Shown here piece by piece: positions 23,717 through 33,579 of a DNA stretch of 64,000 bases. Made by a program: the position numbers and the translations under genes. The stretch covers positions 1-64,000 of the forward strand of contig CALRIT020000005.1 in assembly GCA_943361925.1 (NCBI GenBank), written 5' to 3'. Each line of letters starts with the position of its first letter. The first letter of the stretch is position 1. The notes beneath the pieces are model-generated. The model did not search any database. It was not told where the DNA came from and saw only the letters and a list, made by a program, of their open reading frames with translations. This stretch comes from CAISCU01 sp943361925. Lineage in GTDB: Bacteria; Bacteroidota; Bacteroidia; UKL13-3.

Positions 23717-26599
23717 ATGAATAGTTTCTTTAAAAATGTAAGGCTTGTTTTCTTAATACTCTTGTTTTGGCAAGTGTTTTCTGTGCCTGTTTGGGCTCAA
23801 TATTCTGCATCCGGACCAATGGTGAAGAACTTTCCAAAGCAGATTTATAATGGGGGAACTCAAACTTGGGATATATGTGAAGGGGATAATGGCTTAATAT
23901 TTTTTGCCAATAATGATGGTCTTTTATTATTTGATGGAAAAAGCTTTTCAAAATTTCCATTGCCAGGAAAAACCATATTGAGGTCGATTTATTTTGATAA
24001 AATTTCAAGGAAAATCTTTGCAGGTGGTCAAAATGAAATTGGGTATTTTGAATTTGAAAAGAATGGAAAATTAAAATTTGTTTCACTTGCTTATTTACTT
24101 CCCGCTGGTTTTAAAGGATTTGAGGATGTTTGGGGAATTGAGGAAACGGATGGGAAATTCTTCTTTCAAACAAGTCAGCAGTTATTAGTTTATGATGGAA
24201 CCTCAATTTCAATTCTAAAACCTTCCGAGTTTTTGCTTGAGAATATATATAAGGTTCAAAGTAATTTATACTTAACCGATGCTTCAGGGATGATTTTTCA
24301 GCATAAAGCAGGCACATTTCAGGTTTTAGTTAAATCTACCAATTTGGATATTTCTTCACTACTTCCTTTTGGTTCAGATATTTTAATTAGTACTTTTAAA
24401 AATGGTCTTTTTGTTTTGAAATCGGGTTTAATAACAAAACTTGAAACAAATGATGAATTATTAAAAAGGAGCAGGATTTATAAGGCATGTACCTATGGTT
24501 CTAATTATTTATTGGCTTCAAATAGGTCTGGAATATTCTTCTTGGATAGCACAGGTAGAGTTTTTAAAAATATTAGTTTAGAAGATGGATTACAGAACAG
24601 TAATACTTTATCTCTCTTTAAAGATGCAAATAACAATGTTTGGTTGGGTTTAGATAATGGAATTGACTTGGTTCGATTGAATTATCCATTTGGTTATATC
24701 TTGCCAGATGGTCTTTTAAAAGGAACAGGTTATTCAATGACTGAATTTGGTAGTAACTATTATTTTGGTACCAATAATGGTCTGTATACCAGGGCAAAAT
24801 CAAGTGGTTCTGTAGACGCATTCAGGTTAGTTTCAAATACAGAAGGTCAGGTTTGGTGGGTACAAACTATTCATGATAAATTATACATTTCACATCATGA
24901 AGGATTGTTTGAAGTAGAAGGTTCAAACGCAAGAAGAGTTTCAGAAATACGAGGTTGTTGGAAATTAATCGAACTTAATAAACATCCCGGCTACTATATT
25001 ATGGGAACTTATAGTGGTTTAAGTTTATTCAAATGGCTTAATGGTTCTTTGAGTTTTGTTGGAAATATTTCAAGGTTTAAAGAATCCAGTCGGTTCTTAG
25101 AAGAAGATGAATCGGGAAGGATTTGGGTAGGGCATCCATATAAAGGTGTTTATAGAATACTCTTAAGTCCAGATTTATTAGCAGCGCGTCAGGTAAAACT
25201 TTATGGTGTTAGAGATGGCCTTCCGGAAGCTACCGAAAATTATGTTTTTTCAACAGATTTGGGATTGGGCTTTTGCACACCAAAAGGCATCTTTAAATAT
25301 AGAGAAACCACTGATAAATTCGAACTATTTAAGGTTTTCAGCGGTTTAATAGATTCATCTAAAACCTATAAACGTTTAATCAGCGGTAAAAATGGGAATA
25401 TCTGGTATATTGGATTAAATGATATTGGATATTTAAAACCTGAATACAATGGAGTTGAATATTCATATACCAAAGTTCCATTGCCCAAGTTAGACCAAAG
25501 TTTGGTTGGTGGTTTTGAGTTTTTAAATGAATGTGAAGATGGGAATTTGTTTTTAGGTGTAGAATCAGGTTTTGTGCACTTGAATTTGAAGCAAATTAGC
25601 AAATTTACTCAGGAAGTGCCTACTGTTTTGGTTACTTCTTTAGGCTCTCTTAGTTTTAGTGATTCTATCTATTCTAGATACCTTTCAAATAACCACGATA
25701 TTGTAGAAATTAATGATAGAAGTATAGAATTCTCCTTTAGTTCAACGAATGCATACTTTTATAAAGATCTTAGTTTTTCCAGCTATTTAGAGGGTTGGGA
25801 TAAATCCTGGTCTGCTTGGAAACCAGTATCTACAAGGGAATTTAGTCGCCTTACCTATGGAGATTACTTGTTAAAGGTAAAAGCAAAATACATGGGTTTA
25901 GAAGGACCAGAAACCATCATTAAAATTCATATTCCTGCACCTTGGTATTGGACAAGATTTGCTAAATTCTTTTATGGTTTGATAGCTATTATTTTGGTAG
26001 TAATGATTGGCTTTTATCCTCAAATGCGAGTTCGTAAGAAAGCTTCACGAATTTTAGCAGAAAAGGATGACCATTTTAAACGCCAAACTGAAATACTTAG
26101 ATTAGAAAAGGAAAAGCAAGAAAAGGAACTGATAGAATTAAAAAATCAGCAATTACAAAGAGATTTGGAGCATCAGGGAAAGGAGCTAGCTTCTAGCACG
26201 ATGCACATTGTTCAGAAAAGCGAAATGTTGCTTACTATCAAGGATAAATTAAAACGGATTTCACAAATTAGCAATGATCCTAAGATTAAACCTGAAATTA
26301 CCGAGTTAATTAAGAATATTGAAAAGGATACTTTAATAGATAAAGATTGGGAGAAATTTGAGATTTACTTTAATAATATCCATGATAGGTTTACCCAGAT
26401 TTTAAAAGAGAAATTCCCAATTTTAACTGCGAATGACATAAAAATGTGTGCCTATTTACGCATGAATTTATCTACTAAAGAGATTGCTTCAATATTGAAT
26501 ATTTCTGTGAGGGGAGTTGAGATCAGTCGTTATAGACTAAGAAAGAAAATGAACCTTGAGAATGGAATTAATTTAACAGAGTATTTATCAAAACTATAA
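23717..26599 (+). CDS. Membrane-anchored two-component-type propeller/Y_Y_Y regulator with LuxR-type HTH
   Basis: This is a 960-residue protein from ATG 23717, where the signal-anchor sequence starts (FLILLFWQVFSVPVWAQ); an in-frame TTG at 23678 is less likely. Residues about 40-650 contain Reg_prop beta-propeller repeats (NNVWLGLDNGIDLVRL, SGRIWVGHPYKGV, GNIWYIGLNDIGYL), followed by a Y_Y_Y domain (YLEGWDKSWSAW, GDYLLKVKAK). A membrane helix lies near residues 750-772, then a coiled coil, and a C-terminal LuxR/GerE-like HTH (LSTKEIASILNISVRGVEISRYRLRKKM). There is no kinase domain, so the sensor would act directly on DNA from the membrane. Convergent with a T9SS cargo gene it might control (inference). 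Confidence 0.85.
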   Translation: MNSFFKNVRLVFLILLFWQVFSVPVWAQYSASGPMVKNFPKQIYNGGTQTWDICEGDNGLIFFANNDGLLLFDGKSFSKFPLPGKTILRSIYFDKISRKIFAGGQNEIGYFEFEKNGKLKFVSLAYLLPAGFKGFEDVWGIEETDGKFFFQTSQQLLVYDGTSISILKPSEFLLENIYKVQSNLYLTDASGMIFQHKAGTFQVLVKSTNLDISSLLPFGSDILISTFKNGLFVLKSGLITKLETNDELLKRSRIYKACTYGSNYLLASNRSGIFFLDSTGRVFKNISLEDGLQNSNTLSLFKDANNNVWLGLDNGIDLVRLNYPFGYILPDGLLKGTGYSMTEFGSNYYFGTNNGLYTRAKSSGSVDAFRLVSNTEGQVWWVQTIHDKLYISHHEGLFEVEGSNARRVSEIRGCWKLIELNKHPGYYIMGTYSGLSLFKWLNGSLSFVGNISRFKESSRFLEEDESGRIWVGHPYKGVYRILLSPDLLAARQVKLYGVRDGLPEATENYVFSTDLGLGFCTPKGIFKYRETTDKFELFKVFSGLIDSSKTYKRLISGKNGNIWYIGLNDIGYLKPEYNGVEYSYTKVPLPKLDQSLVGGFEFLNECEDGNLFLGVESGFVHLNLKQISKFTQEVPTVLVTSLGSLSFSDSIYSRYLSNNHDIVEINDRSIEFSFSSTNAYFYKDLSFSSYLEGWDKSWSAWKPVSTREFSRLTYGDYLLKVKAKYMGLEGPETIIKIHIPAPWYWTRFAKFFYGLIAIILVVMIGFYPQMRVRKKASRILAEKDDHFKRQTEILRLEKEKQEKELIELKNQQLQRDLEHQGKELASSTMHIVQKSEMLLTIKDKLKRISQISNDPKIKPEITELIKNIEKDTLIDKDWEKFEIYFNNIHDRFTQILKEKFPILTANDIKMCAYLRMNLSTKEIASILNISVRGVEISRYRLRKKMNLENGINLTEYLSKL

Positions 26600-26608
26600 G
26601 TCTGTAAA

Positions 26609-26640
26609 AAAAGAAAGGCCGGGCAATGCCCGGCCTTCTT
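26609..26640. terminator. Strong bidirectional terminator
   Basis: AAGGCCGGGC (26615-26624) pairs perfectly with GCCCGGCCTT (26628-26637) around an AAT loop, with A-rich and T-rich flanks. It separates the convergent genes ending at 26599 (+) and 26657 (-). Confidence 0.9.
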
Positions 26641-26656
26641 CCACCAATTTCCCAGA

Positions 26657-29065
26657 TTAGTTAACCTGGAATTTTACCATTTTAACAGAGTTTTCCATCT
26701 CTATTTTCAGCAGGTAAATACCTTGTTTCAAAGATTTAATATCGATATTCATAGTACCAGAAGTTGAATTAGATCTACTCTCATCGATCAATTCTTCACC
26801 AATGGTATTATAAATAGTAATTTTTGAAGCAAGTTTATTTGACATTCCAAAATCCAGGTACAATACATCGCTTGCAGGATTTGGATATACTTTTAAGTTA
26901 TTCAATAACTGTTCGCTTAAGCTATTTGCATCACATTTGTTACAAGTATTAAAGCAATATGTTCCAATTAACATTGCATTTGAATCAGCAACATAAAAAG
27001 TACGGTTTGTAAAACCATCTTTTGTTCTTGTACAAGGAGCACCAGCAGTAAATTCTTCTTGTGCTACCCAGTTTCCAATAGTGAATTTGAAGTCATAAAC
27101 ACCTGTATCTAAGTCTAAAGTTGCACTGTAAATAGTTCCACCAACATTAGCCATTGGAGTACATTCTCCACACCAGCCGTTGAATGTTCCATTCAAAGTA
27201 ATTCCTTTACTGATATCACCAGTATAATCTTTCATATTTACTCTGAAAGTTACTTTTGTTTTAGGACGTGGTACTTCTGGACAAGCAGCACAACTTTCCC
27301 AACAAACCATTGGAAGAGAATCATTTGCTTTACCAGTTACAAATACACGGTTAGTAAAGCTACCAGTTGTTTTAGTACAAGTTAAGTTTGGATTTAACAT
27401 TTCTTGCTTAGACCAGTTTCCTACAGTGAATTTATATTCAATTTCTTTCATTGAATCTAATTCAACATTTACAGTCCAGATTTTTGTACCAGGTACATTT
27501 CTCATTTTAATACACTCTCCGCACCAGTTGTTAAAAGTTCCGTTTAAGGTTAATGTATCAGTTGGAGCTAATGTTAAAGCTCTTGCATCTACTGTAAATG
27601 CTAATTTTACTTTAGCAGGCGGTGGAGGTGGTGGTGTTGAATCGCCAGCAACTCTTACATCATCCCACATATAAGTTTTAGCACCTGCTGTTGCTCCAGT
27701 AACTCCAAAATTGAAGAAAATAGAAAGCATTTTATAAGAATAAGTATAGTTAATTGGAGCAGTTCCTGAAACATTATTTTCAAAATTGAATTCCATGTCT
27801 TCCCAAGCATTTGCTTTTGTTGTTCTAGTATCAGTTTCTACACTTTTTGTAGCATCTCCAACAACTTCAGCTTTTAAACGAACTACAATTCCGCTATCAG
27901 GTGAAAATACTTTTACTTTAATTTTAGCTTTACCTGCAGAAAAAGGTAAAACTTCTGCCAAACCAGAACCTGTGCTCATAGTAGTACCTGCCCAAAGTTC
28001 AGCAGTAATTCCTTTGGTAGTGCTCATTACATTGTTTGTAGCATGACCTGGTTCTAACATCATAGTAGATGCATTTCCACCAAAATCAGTAACAGTGTAA
28101 TCTACATTAGTTGCTTGGAAATCAATTGGTAATTTAATAGGATTCAATAATGGAGCAGTTCCAGGAATGAATCTCAAATCGTCGTGGTAGTAAACTTTTG
28201 TTCCAGCAGTAGCACCGGTAACACCAAAATTAAAGAATACAGATACTTTTTTGAAAACATGATTAAGGTTCAAGGCTTGGGTTCCCGCAACATGATTTGC
28301 AAAATTAAATTCTAAAGTTTCCCATGAATTTGCTTTTGTCGTGCGTACTTCAGTTTCACAGCTTTTGCCACCATCTGTAGCGTCTTCAATTTTTAATCTT
28401 ACGGCAATTCCACTATCAGGTGAATAAACACGTAAACTCATTTTTGTAGCATTTTGAGCGAAAGGAATTGCAGTTGGGAATCCTTGAGCACCATAAGTAG
28501 TACCTGCCCATAATTCTGCTACATTTGATTTAGTGCTGATTGCTACTTTGTTAGTTGTATCAGTTGGGTCATTTCCAATTACACTTGAATTTCCACCAAA
28601 ATCAGTTAATACATAATTAACAGTTGTGCTGTCAAAAGTTACCGGTAAATTCATAGGAACAGGATTTACAGTTGTACAAGCAGTACAAGAGTTCCAACAA
28701 ACTGCAGGAAGCACTGTATTTCCAGTAACATTAATTGAACGGTTTGTAAAAGGTCCGTTTGTAACTGTACAAGGTGCACCACTGTTAAAGTTTTCCTGTG
28801 CACTCCATCCACCAATGGTGAATTTGTATTCTTGAGCGCCTGCAGGAACTAAAAATGTTCCTTCCCAGATATTTGTATTCCCTTGTTTAACAAGAGGATT
28901 ACATCTTCCGCACCAGTTATTCCAGGTGCCATTAACGTATACTGTATCATTAAGACCAGTATACTGAGTCATGTCTACTTTAAAAGTAACATTACTCTGA
29001 GCTCTAGCAACTTCTGTTCCCAAAAGTAAAAGAGCAAATAAGAAAAGTTTAGTAAAAAAATTCAT
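26657..29065 (-). CDS. Modular T9SS-secreted protein with repeated carbohydrate-binding-like domains
   Basis: This 802-residue protein has a signal peptide (to about residue 22) and five repeats of two kinds. Kind A, at about residues 25-130, 486-595 and 603-711, has VTFxVxM, a NGTxNxWCGxC core and a closing CWxSCxxC, resembling starch-binding/CBM20-48-like beta sandwiches with conserved Cys pairs. Kind B, at about 139-300 and 311-474, has TDFGGN, AELWAGTT, TTKANxWE and FFNFGVTGATAG, resembling a CBM4/9-like jelly roll. A PPPPPP linker at 478-483 separates B from A. Residues about 722-802 are a T9SS type A sorting domain (VYPNPASDVL, QGIYLLKIE). No catalytic domain is seen, so it may be a surface glycan-binding protein or adhesin. 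Confidence 0.85.
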   Translation of the reverse strand: MNFFTKLFLFALLLLGTEVARAQSNVTFKVDMTQYTGLNDTVYVNGTWNNWCGRCNPLVKQGNTNIWEGTFLVPAGAQEYKFTIGGWSAQENFNSGAPCTVTNGPFTNRSINVTGNTVLPAVCWNSCTACTTVNPVPMNLPVTFDSTTVNYVLTDFGGNSSVIGNDPTDTTNKVAISTKSNVAELWAGTTYGAQGFPTAIPFAQNATKMSLRVYSPDSGIAVRLKIEDATDGGKSCETEVRTTKANSWETLEFNFANHVAGTQALNLNHVFKKVSVFFNFGVTGATAGTKVYYHDDLRFIPGTAPLLNPIKLPIDFQATNVDYTVTDFGGNASTMMLEPGHATNNVMSTTKGITAELWAGTTMSTGSGLAEVLPFSAGKAKIKVKVFSPDSGIVVRLKAEVVGDATKSVETDTRTTKANAWEDMEFNFENNVSGTAPINYTYSYKMLSIFFNFGVTGATAGAKTYMWDDVRVAGDSTPPPPPPAKVKLAFTVDARALTLAPTDTLTLNGTFNNWCGECIKMRNVPGTKIWTVNVELDSMKEIEYKFTVGNWSKQEMLNPNLTCTKTTGSFTNRVFVTGKANDSLPMVCWESCAACPEVPRPKTKVTFRVNMKDYTGDISKGITLNGTFNGWCGECTPMANVGGTIYSATLDLDTGVYDFKFTIGNWVAQEEFTAGAPCTRTKDGFTNRTFYVADSNAMLIGTYCFNTCNKCDANSLSEQLLNNLKVYPNPASDVLYLDFGMSNKLASKITIYNTIGEELIDESRSNSTSGTMNIDIKSLKQGIYLLKIEMENSVKMVKFQVN

Positions 29066-29299
29066 CAGCTATTTGATTTAGTGTCGTAAATCTAAACTAT
29101 AATTAAGCTGATAGATTTTTTTGAACCCCTTCAATACTTTCACCTCTAATCTTTAGACAATTCATTGCTACTACATCACTACTACAACTTAATGTAAGTA
29201 TCTTTAAGACAGAAGTATATATTGTTTGTTTTTTCTTATTTTTAATGTTCTATTTTTGATTTTTTTTGAATTTTTAATCTTAAAATATCAATTTTTCTG

Positions 29300-30850
29300 C
29301 TAGTGCACGGAGCTTACACTCACTTTTTCAATGCCATTTAGAATAACTTCTATATGCCTGTCTTTTGCTTTTTCTTCAAATTCACTTATGATTTCCAGAA
29401 TATCATAATCAATAAAATTACATTCAGTACCGTCAATAGTTAATACGCTATACTCCTGAATTTCATCAAGTGATTTTCTGAGTTTTACCTTGTTTAGAAA
29501 TGAAACATTCGAATTCAGTTTAATTAAATGGTGTTCTGTATTCGACTTTTTAGTGGTAATTATTTTGTATTCGGCTTTGAAATTATTCTGTATTATAAAA
29601 TAAATTGAAATCAATAAGCCAATTGTTACGCCTATTAATAAGTCGGTTGATAGAATAACAATGATTGTAATTATAAACGGCAAAAACTGCTTCATACCTA
29701 AATGAAGCATACTTTTAAATAGTTTAGGTTTTGCCAAATTGTAACCAGTCATTAATAAAATGGCAGCAAGGGATGCATAGGGAATTTTATTCAGCAAAAA
29801 AGGAATGAACAAAACGGCCAAAAGAAGAAAAACGCCATGGGTAAAGGCAGAAAGTTTGGTTTTTCCGCCGGCATCAACATTGGCGGCACCTCTCACTACA
29901 ACGGCAGTTATAGGTATTCCACCAAATAAACCACAGGCCATATTTCCAATTCCTTGAGCAATAAGTTCTCTATTAACCGGAGTAATTCTATTGTGTCTAT
30001 CTAATTTGTCTACAGCTTCTACGCAAAGTAATGTTTCTAATGTAGCCAATAAACCAATAACTAATCCGTTTTTCCAAATATTGCCATCCGAAAAAATCTT
30101 AGTGAAATCAGGGAAATTGATATTTGAAAAGATGTCATTTGGAATATTAACCAATTGATGACTTCCCAAAGAAAAGGCGTTGGCTTCAATTGAAAGTAAG
30201 TAATTAAATCCCAATCCAAATAATACTACGATTAATGGAGCTGGAATTACTTTTATTTTTTTCGCAAAGGGCTTTTGTAATAAAACTAAAATTATAATCG
30301 ATAAAACAGAAAGCAATGCCGATCCTTCAGAAACCTGAGAACCAATATCTTTAAAGTGTTCATGGATGCTATCGGCAGTAAAAAGGTTTAAGAACCCATC
30401 TGTCCAAAAATCGGGTTCTCCATATCCGAGTGCAATTGGAACTTGCTTTGAGATAAGTATGATTCCAATGGCAGCAAGCATTCCTTTTATAACTGATGAT
30501 GGGAAATAATTCGCAATTCCACCCATTTTAAAAACTCCCAATACCAATTGAAATCCACCTGCGATTACTACTGATAATAAGAATGTTTGATAATCTCCTA
30601 ATGAAATTATTGCTGCTGCTACCAAGGTAGAGAGTCCGGCTGCAGGTCCTGAAACTCCCAATGCTGAACCACTGATTAATGAAACAATTACACCTCCAAT
30701 AATTCCTGATATTAAACCTGCTACCAATGGAGCACCTGATGCTAATGCGATGCCTAAACACAATGGCAAGGCTACCAGAAATACAGAGAGACCAGCTGGT
30801 AAATCATGTTTTAACCAGACTAATCTAAATACTTGCATTGATTTATTCAT
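29300..30850 (-). CDS. SulP-family anion transporter
   Basis: This 516-residue membrane protein of the SulP/SLC26 family starts with LPAGLSVFLVALPLCLGIALASG, followed by the VSGPAAGLS helix and the GLFGGIPITAVVVRGAANVDAG motif typical of the family. It has about ten or more membrane segments. The last about 90 residues form a cytoplasmic STAS-like domain (VLTIDGTECNFIDYDIL). Substrate may be sulfate, bicarbonate or another anion; no carbonic anhydrase or sulfate-assimilation gene is adjacent to help decide. It is probably monocistronic. Confidence 0.9.
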   Translation of the reverse strand: MNKSMQVFRLVWLKHDLPAGLSVFLVALPLCLGIALASGAPLVAGLISGIIGGVIVSLISGSALGVSGPAAGLSTLVAAAIISLGDYQTFLLSVVIAGGFQLVLGVFKMGGIANYFPSSVIKGMLAAIGIILISKQVPIALGYGEPDFWTDGFLNLFTADSIHEHFKDIGSQVSEGSALLSVLSIIILVLLQKPFAKKIKVIPAPLIVVLFGLGFNYLLSIEANAFSLGSHQLVNIPNDIFSNINFPDFTKIFSDGNIWKNGLVIGLLATLETLLCVEAVDKLDRHNRITPVNRELIAQGIGNMACGLFGGIPITAVVVRGAANVDAGGKTKLSAFTHGVFLLLAVLFIPFLLNKIPYASLAAILLMTGYNLAKPKLFKSMLHLGMKQFLPFIITIIVILSTDLLIGVTIGLLISIYFIIQNNFKAEYKIITTKKSNTEHHLIKLNSNVSFLNKVKLRKSLDEIQEYSVLTIDGTECNFIDYDILEIISEFEEKAKDRHIEVILNGIEKVSVSSVH

Positions 30851-30931
30851 TATTGAACACTTTTATGCAAAAATGCTTCATTAAATGAATTTAGTCCCAT
30901 TTTTTTAAAAATTATTAAAACAAAATTAAAA

Positions 30932-33418
30932 TTAACTTGTTTTAAGGCGACCTTTTGCTACAGGTACCGCATTCCATGGATCATCAGGCCAACTATGTTT
31001 AGGATACCTTCTTTTCAATTCCTTTTTTACTTCATGGTATGTATTATTCCAAAAGCTGTTTAGGTCTGAAGTAACCTGAACTGGTTTAAATCCCGGTGAC
31101 AATAAATGAATCACCATGCCAATTTTATTGCGATTTATTTTTGGGGTTTCTGCCAATCCGAATAATTCTTGCAATCGCACTGATAAAATAGGTTGTTCTC
31201 CATTTGGAAGGTATTCAATTTTTATAGATGAGCCACTTGGAACTTCAATTTTAGCAGGAGCTAATTTTTTAAGTTCCTCTTGTTGTTCCCATTCAAGTGA
31301 AGAAAGTAGTGCCTCAGATAAATTAATTTTCTTAAGTTCTTCAGGCTTTTTAACTCCATTTAAAAATGGACTAAGCCAATCTTCATTGGTCCATAATAAG
31401 GTTTGGGTATCAACTTCCGGCCAATTTTCATCAGGGTTCCATTTATTTAAACACATGATTCTATTTTGTAATTGAATCATACTATCATCAAAATTTAATA
31501 ATGATTCTCCTTCTGTTTTTATTGCATTTGAAATTGCTTTAAGTAAATGTTTTTCATCAGGAGCGGGAAGTGGTTTTGATTGTAAAACGATATTCCCAAT
31601 TCTTAGTTCTTTGCTAGCAATTAATCCCCCTTTTCGAGTATCCCAGGTAATAATTTCCTTTTCTTTTACCATCGGCATTAAATCTCTTGGATTGAGCGGT
31701 GATGCCATGAAAATTTTCCCTAATCCATCTCTGGTATCCATGTGTGCTATGGCTAACCAGGCTTCATTAGCAAGGTCGTCGCGGTGACCAGCTGCTGCAT
31801 ATTTTCCATTTGACAACTGAAATTGAGCGTTGTTACCCGGCCTTGCAGAAGCTATTCTTTCAGGATACGCATAAGATAAAAGTAGACCTGTTTCAAAACT
31901 ATCAAATGGTGTATTATCAACCTTTACATCTAAAAGTTTTCGATATGATTCAGCTAATTTTTCTATTCTTTTGAAACCTTTACCAACTGTATTTTCACCT
32001 CTACTTCTTCTTAGTGCTTCAATTCTTAAGTTGATATCAATTCCAGCTTCTCTTGGCAATGGATCTCTTTCTTCAAGTACAGCTGCAATATCACAAGCAA
32101 GAGGAATCGCATTCATTTCTTTTGCTAAAATAAGCATATGTGCTAATCGAGGATGGCAAGCTAAATCGTGAATTTGTTTTCCATGTTCAGTTATTTTTCC
32201 ATCTTCAAGTGCATTCAGTAAATGAAGGGTTTCAAATGCTTGTGCCAAATGTGCTTTTGGTGGCGGACTTAACCAGGTAAGTTGATTGGGATTTGAAATT
32301 CCCCATCGAGCTAGTTCCAAAACCAATGAAGCTAAATCTGCCTCAGCAATTTCAGGAATTCTATGTTCAGCTAATCTTTCATGAGTGGCTTTCGTCCACA
32401 TTCTATAACAAACTCCGGCACTTAATCTTCCGGCTCTACCTGCTCTTTGCTCAGCTGAGTCTTTCGAAACCTGAACGGTTTCCAACCTCGATAATCCTGA
32501 TTTTGGATCGAATCTTTGTATCTTTCCTAATCCACTATCAATTACAACTTTAACACCTTCAATTGTTAAACTTGTTTCTGCAATTGATGTAGCTAAAACT
32601 ACTTTTCTTCTACCGCCCTTATTGGGCATAATGGCTGCGTATTGTTCATTTTGAGGAAGCTGTCCGTATAATGGATGAATTGCAATTCCTGTTGTTTCCT
32701 TTTTTAGAATTTCAGCACATTTTCTAATATCACCTTCACCGGGAAGAAATACCAGAATATCACCTTCATCCTGTTTTAGTGAATTTAAAATTACTCTTGA
32801 ACAAGTTTCTGATAACAAAAACTCATCTTGACCACCTACATAAAACACATCAACAGGAAAAACCCGACCCTCACTTTTTACAGCAGGAGCTTTTAATAAT
32901 GATGTTAAATGTGGCATATTCAGAGTAGCCGACATGATCATTATTTTTAAATCGGGTCTCAATACTTGCTGAGATTCGCGGCACAAAGCCAAAGCTAAAT
33001 CAGCATGAATACTGCGTTCATGGAACTCATCAAAAATCACTAATCCAACATCTTCCAAGGCATTATCATGTTGCAACATTCTGGTTAATATACCTTCAGT
33101 AACAACCTCAATTCTGGTATTCTTTCCAATTCTGTTTTCAAACCTTATTCTATAACCAATGGTTTCACCAACTTCTTCGCCCCAAAGTTCCGACATTCGG
33201 TAAGCAATAGACCTTGCCGCTAAACGACGAGGTTCCAGCATCAGAATTTTTTTGCCTTGAAGCCAATTTTCTTCCAAAAGGCATAAAGGTACTATGGTGC
33301 TCTTTCCTGCTCCTGGTGCAGCATTAACTATTAATGTGTTTTGATTTTGAAGGTGATTTTTAATTTCAGGAATGATTTCACAAACCGGGAGTCCTGTTTC
33401 GAATGGATTAAAAGACAA
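30932..33418 (-). CDS. hrpB: ATP-dependent helicase HrpB
   Basis: This 828-residue DEAH-type helicase has Walker A APGAGKST at about residues 34-41, a DEFHERS motif (DExH variant), SATLN (motif III), TSIAETSLTI (motif V) and QRAGRAGR (motif VI). It then has the winged-helix/HA2 region and the HrpB-specific C-terminal domain ending RRYPKHSWPDDPWNAVP. Length and order match bacterial HrpB, a presumed RNA helicase of unclear role. It is probably monocistronic, divergent from the EF-hand membrane protein gene. Confidence 0.93.
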   Translation of the reverse strand: MSFNPFETGLPVCEIIPEIKNHLQNQNTLIVNAAPGAGKSTIVPLCLLEENWLQGKKILMLEPRRLAARSIAYRMSELWGEEVGETIGYRIRFENRIGKNTRIEVVTEGILTRMLQHDNALEDVGLVIFDEFHERSIHADLALALCRESQQVLRPDLKIMIMSATLNMPHLTSLLKAPAVKSEGRVFPVDVFYVGGQDEFLLSETCSRVILNSLKQDEGDILVFLPGEGDIRKCAEILKKETTGIAIHPLYGQLPQNEQYAAIMPNKGGRRKVVLATSIAETSLTIEGVKVVIDSGLGKIQRFDPKSGLSRLETVQVSKDSAEQRAGRAGRLSAGVCYRMWTKATHERLAEHRIPEIAEADLASLVLELARWGISNPNQLTWLSPPPKAHLAQAFETLHLLNALEDGKITEHGKQIHDLACHPRLAHMLILAKEMNAIPLACDIAAVLEERDPLPREAGIDINLRIEALRRSRGENTVGKGFKRIEKLAESYRKLLDVKVDNTPFDSFETGLLLSYAYPERIASARPGNNAQFQLSNGKYAAAGHRDDLANEAWLAIAHMDTRDGLGKIFMASPLNPRDLMPMVKEKEIITWDTRKGGLIASKELRIGNIVLQSKPLPAPDEKHLLKAISNAIKTEGESLLNFDDSMIQLQNRIMCLNKWNPDENWPEVDTQTLLWTNEDWLSPFLNGVKKPEELKKINLSEALLSSLEWEQQEELKKLAPAKIEVPSGSSIKIEYLPNGEQPILSVRLQELFGLAETPKINRNKIGMVIHLLSPGFKPVQVTSDLNSFWNNTYHEVKKELKRRYPKHSWPDDPWNAVPVAKGRLKTS

Positions 33419-33579
33419 TTTTCTAATGATTGATGATTGGGGCGCAATTTAAGGAATATGAGCGCATTCGTCGAATCAATTTTGGTTCAGTTGAAACAAA
33501 ATAATAGCAGATTATATAAGAATTTATGGGCTTTTGGGTTTTTATTTTAAATTACAAATCAAAATTTAAAAAAATTAGT

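Noticed and set aside
26657..29065. Several long plus-strand open frames opposite the T9SS cargo gene (for example 27426-27674 and 27786-28046)
   Set aside because: They are antisense shadows created by the repeated modules, with no start context or conserved domain; the minus-strand protein has a signal peptide and a sorting domain.
29300..30850. Bicarbonate transporter BicA or sulfate permease assignment
   Set aside because: The family is clear, but no adjacent carbonic anhydrase or sulfate genes allow a substrate call.
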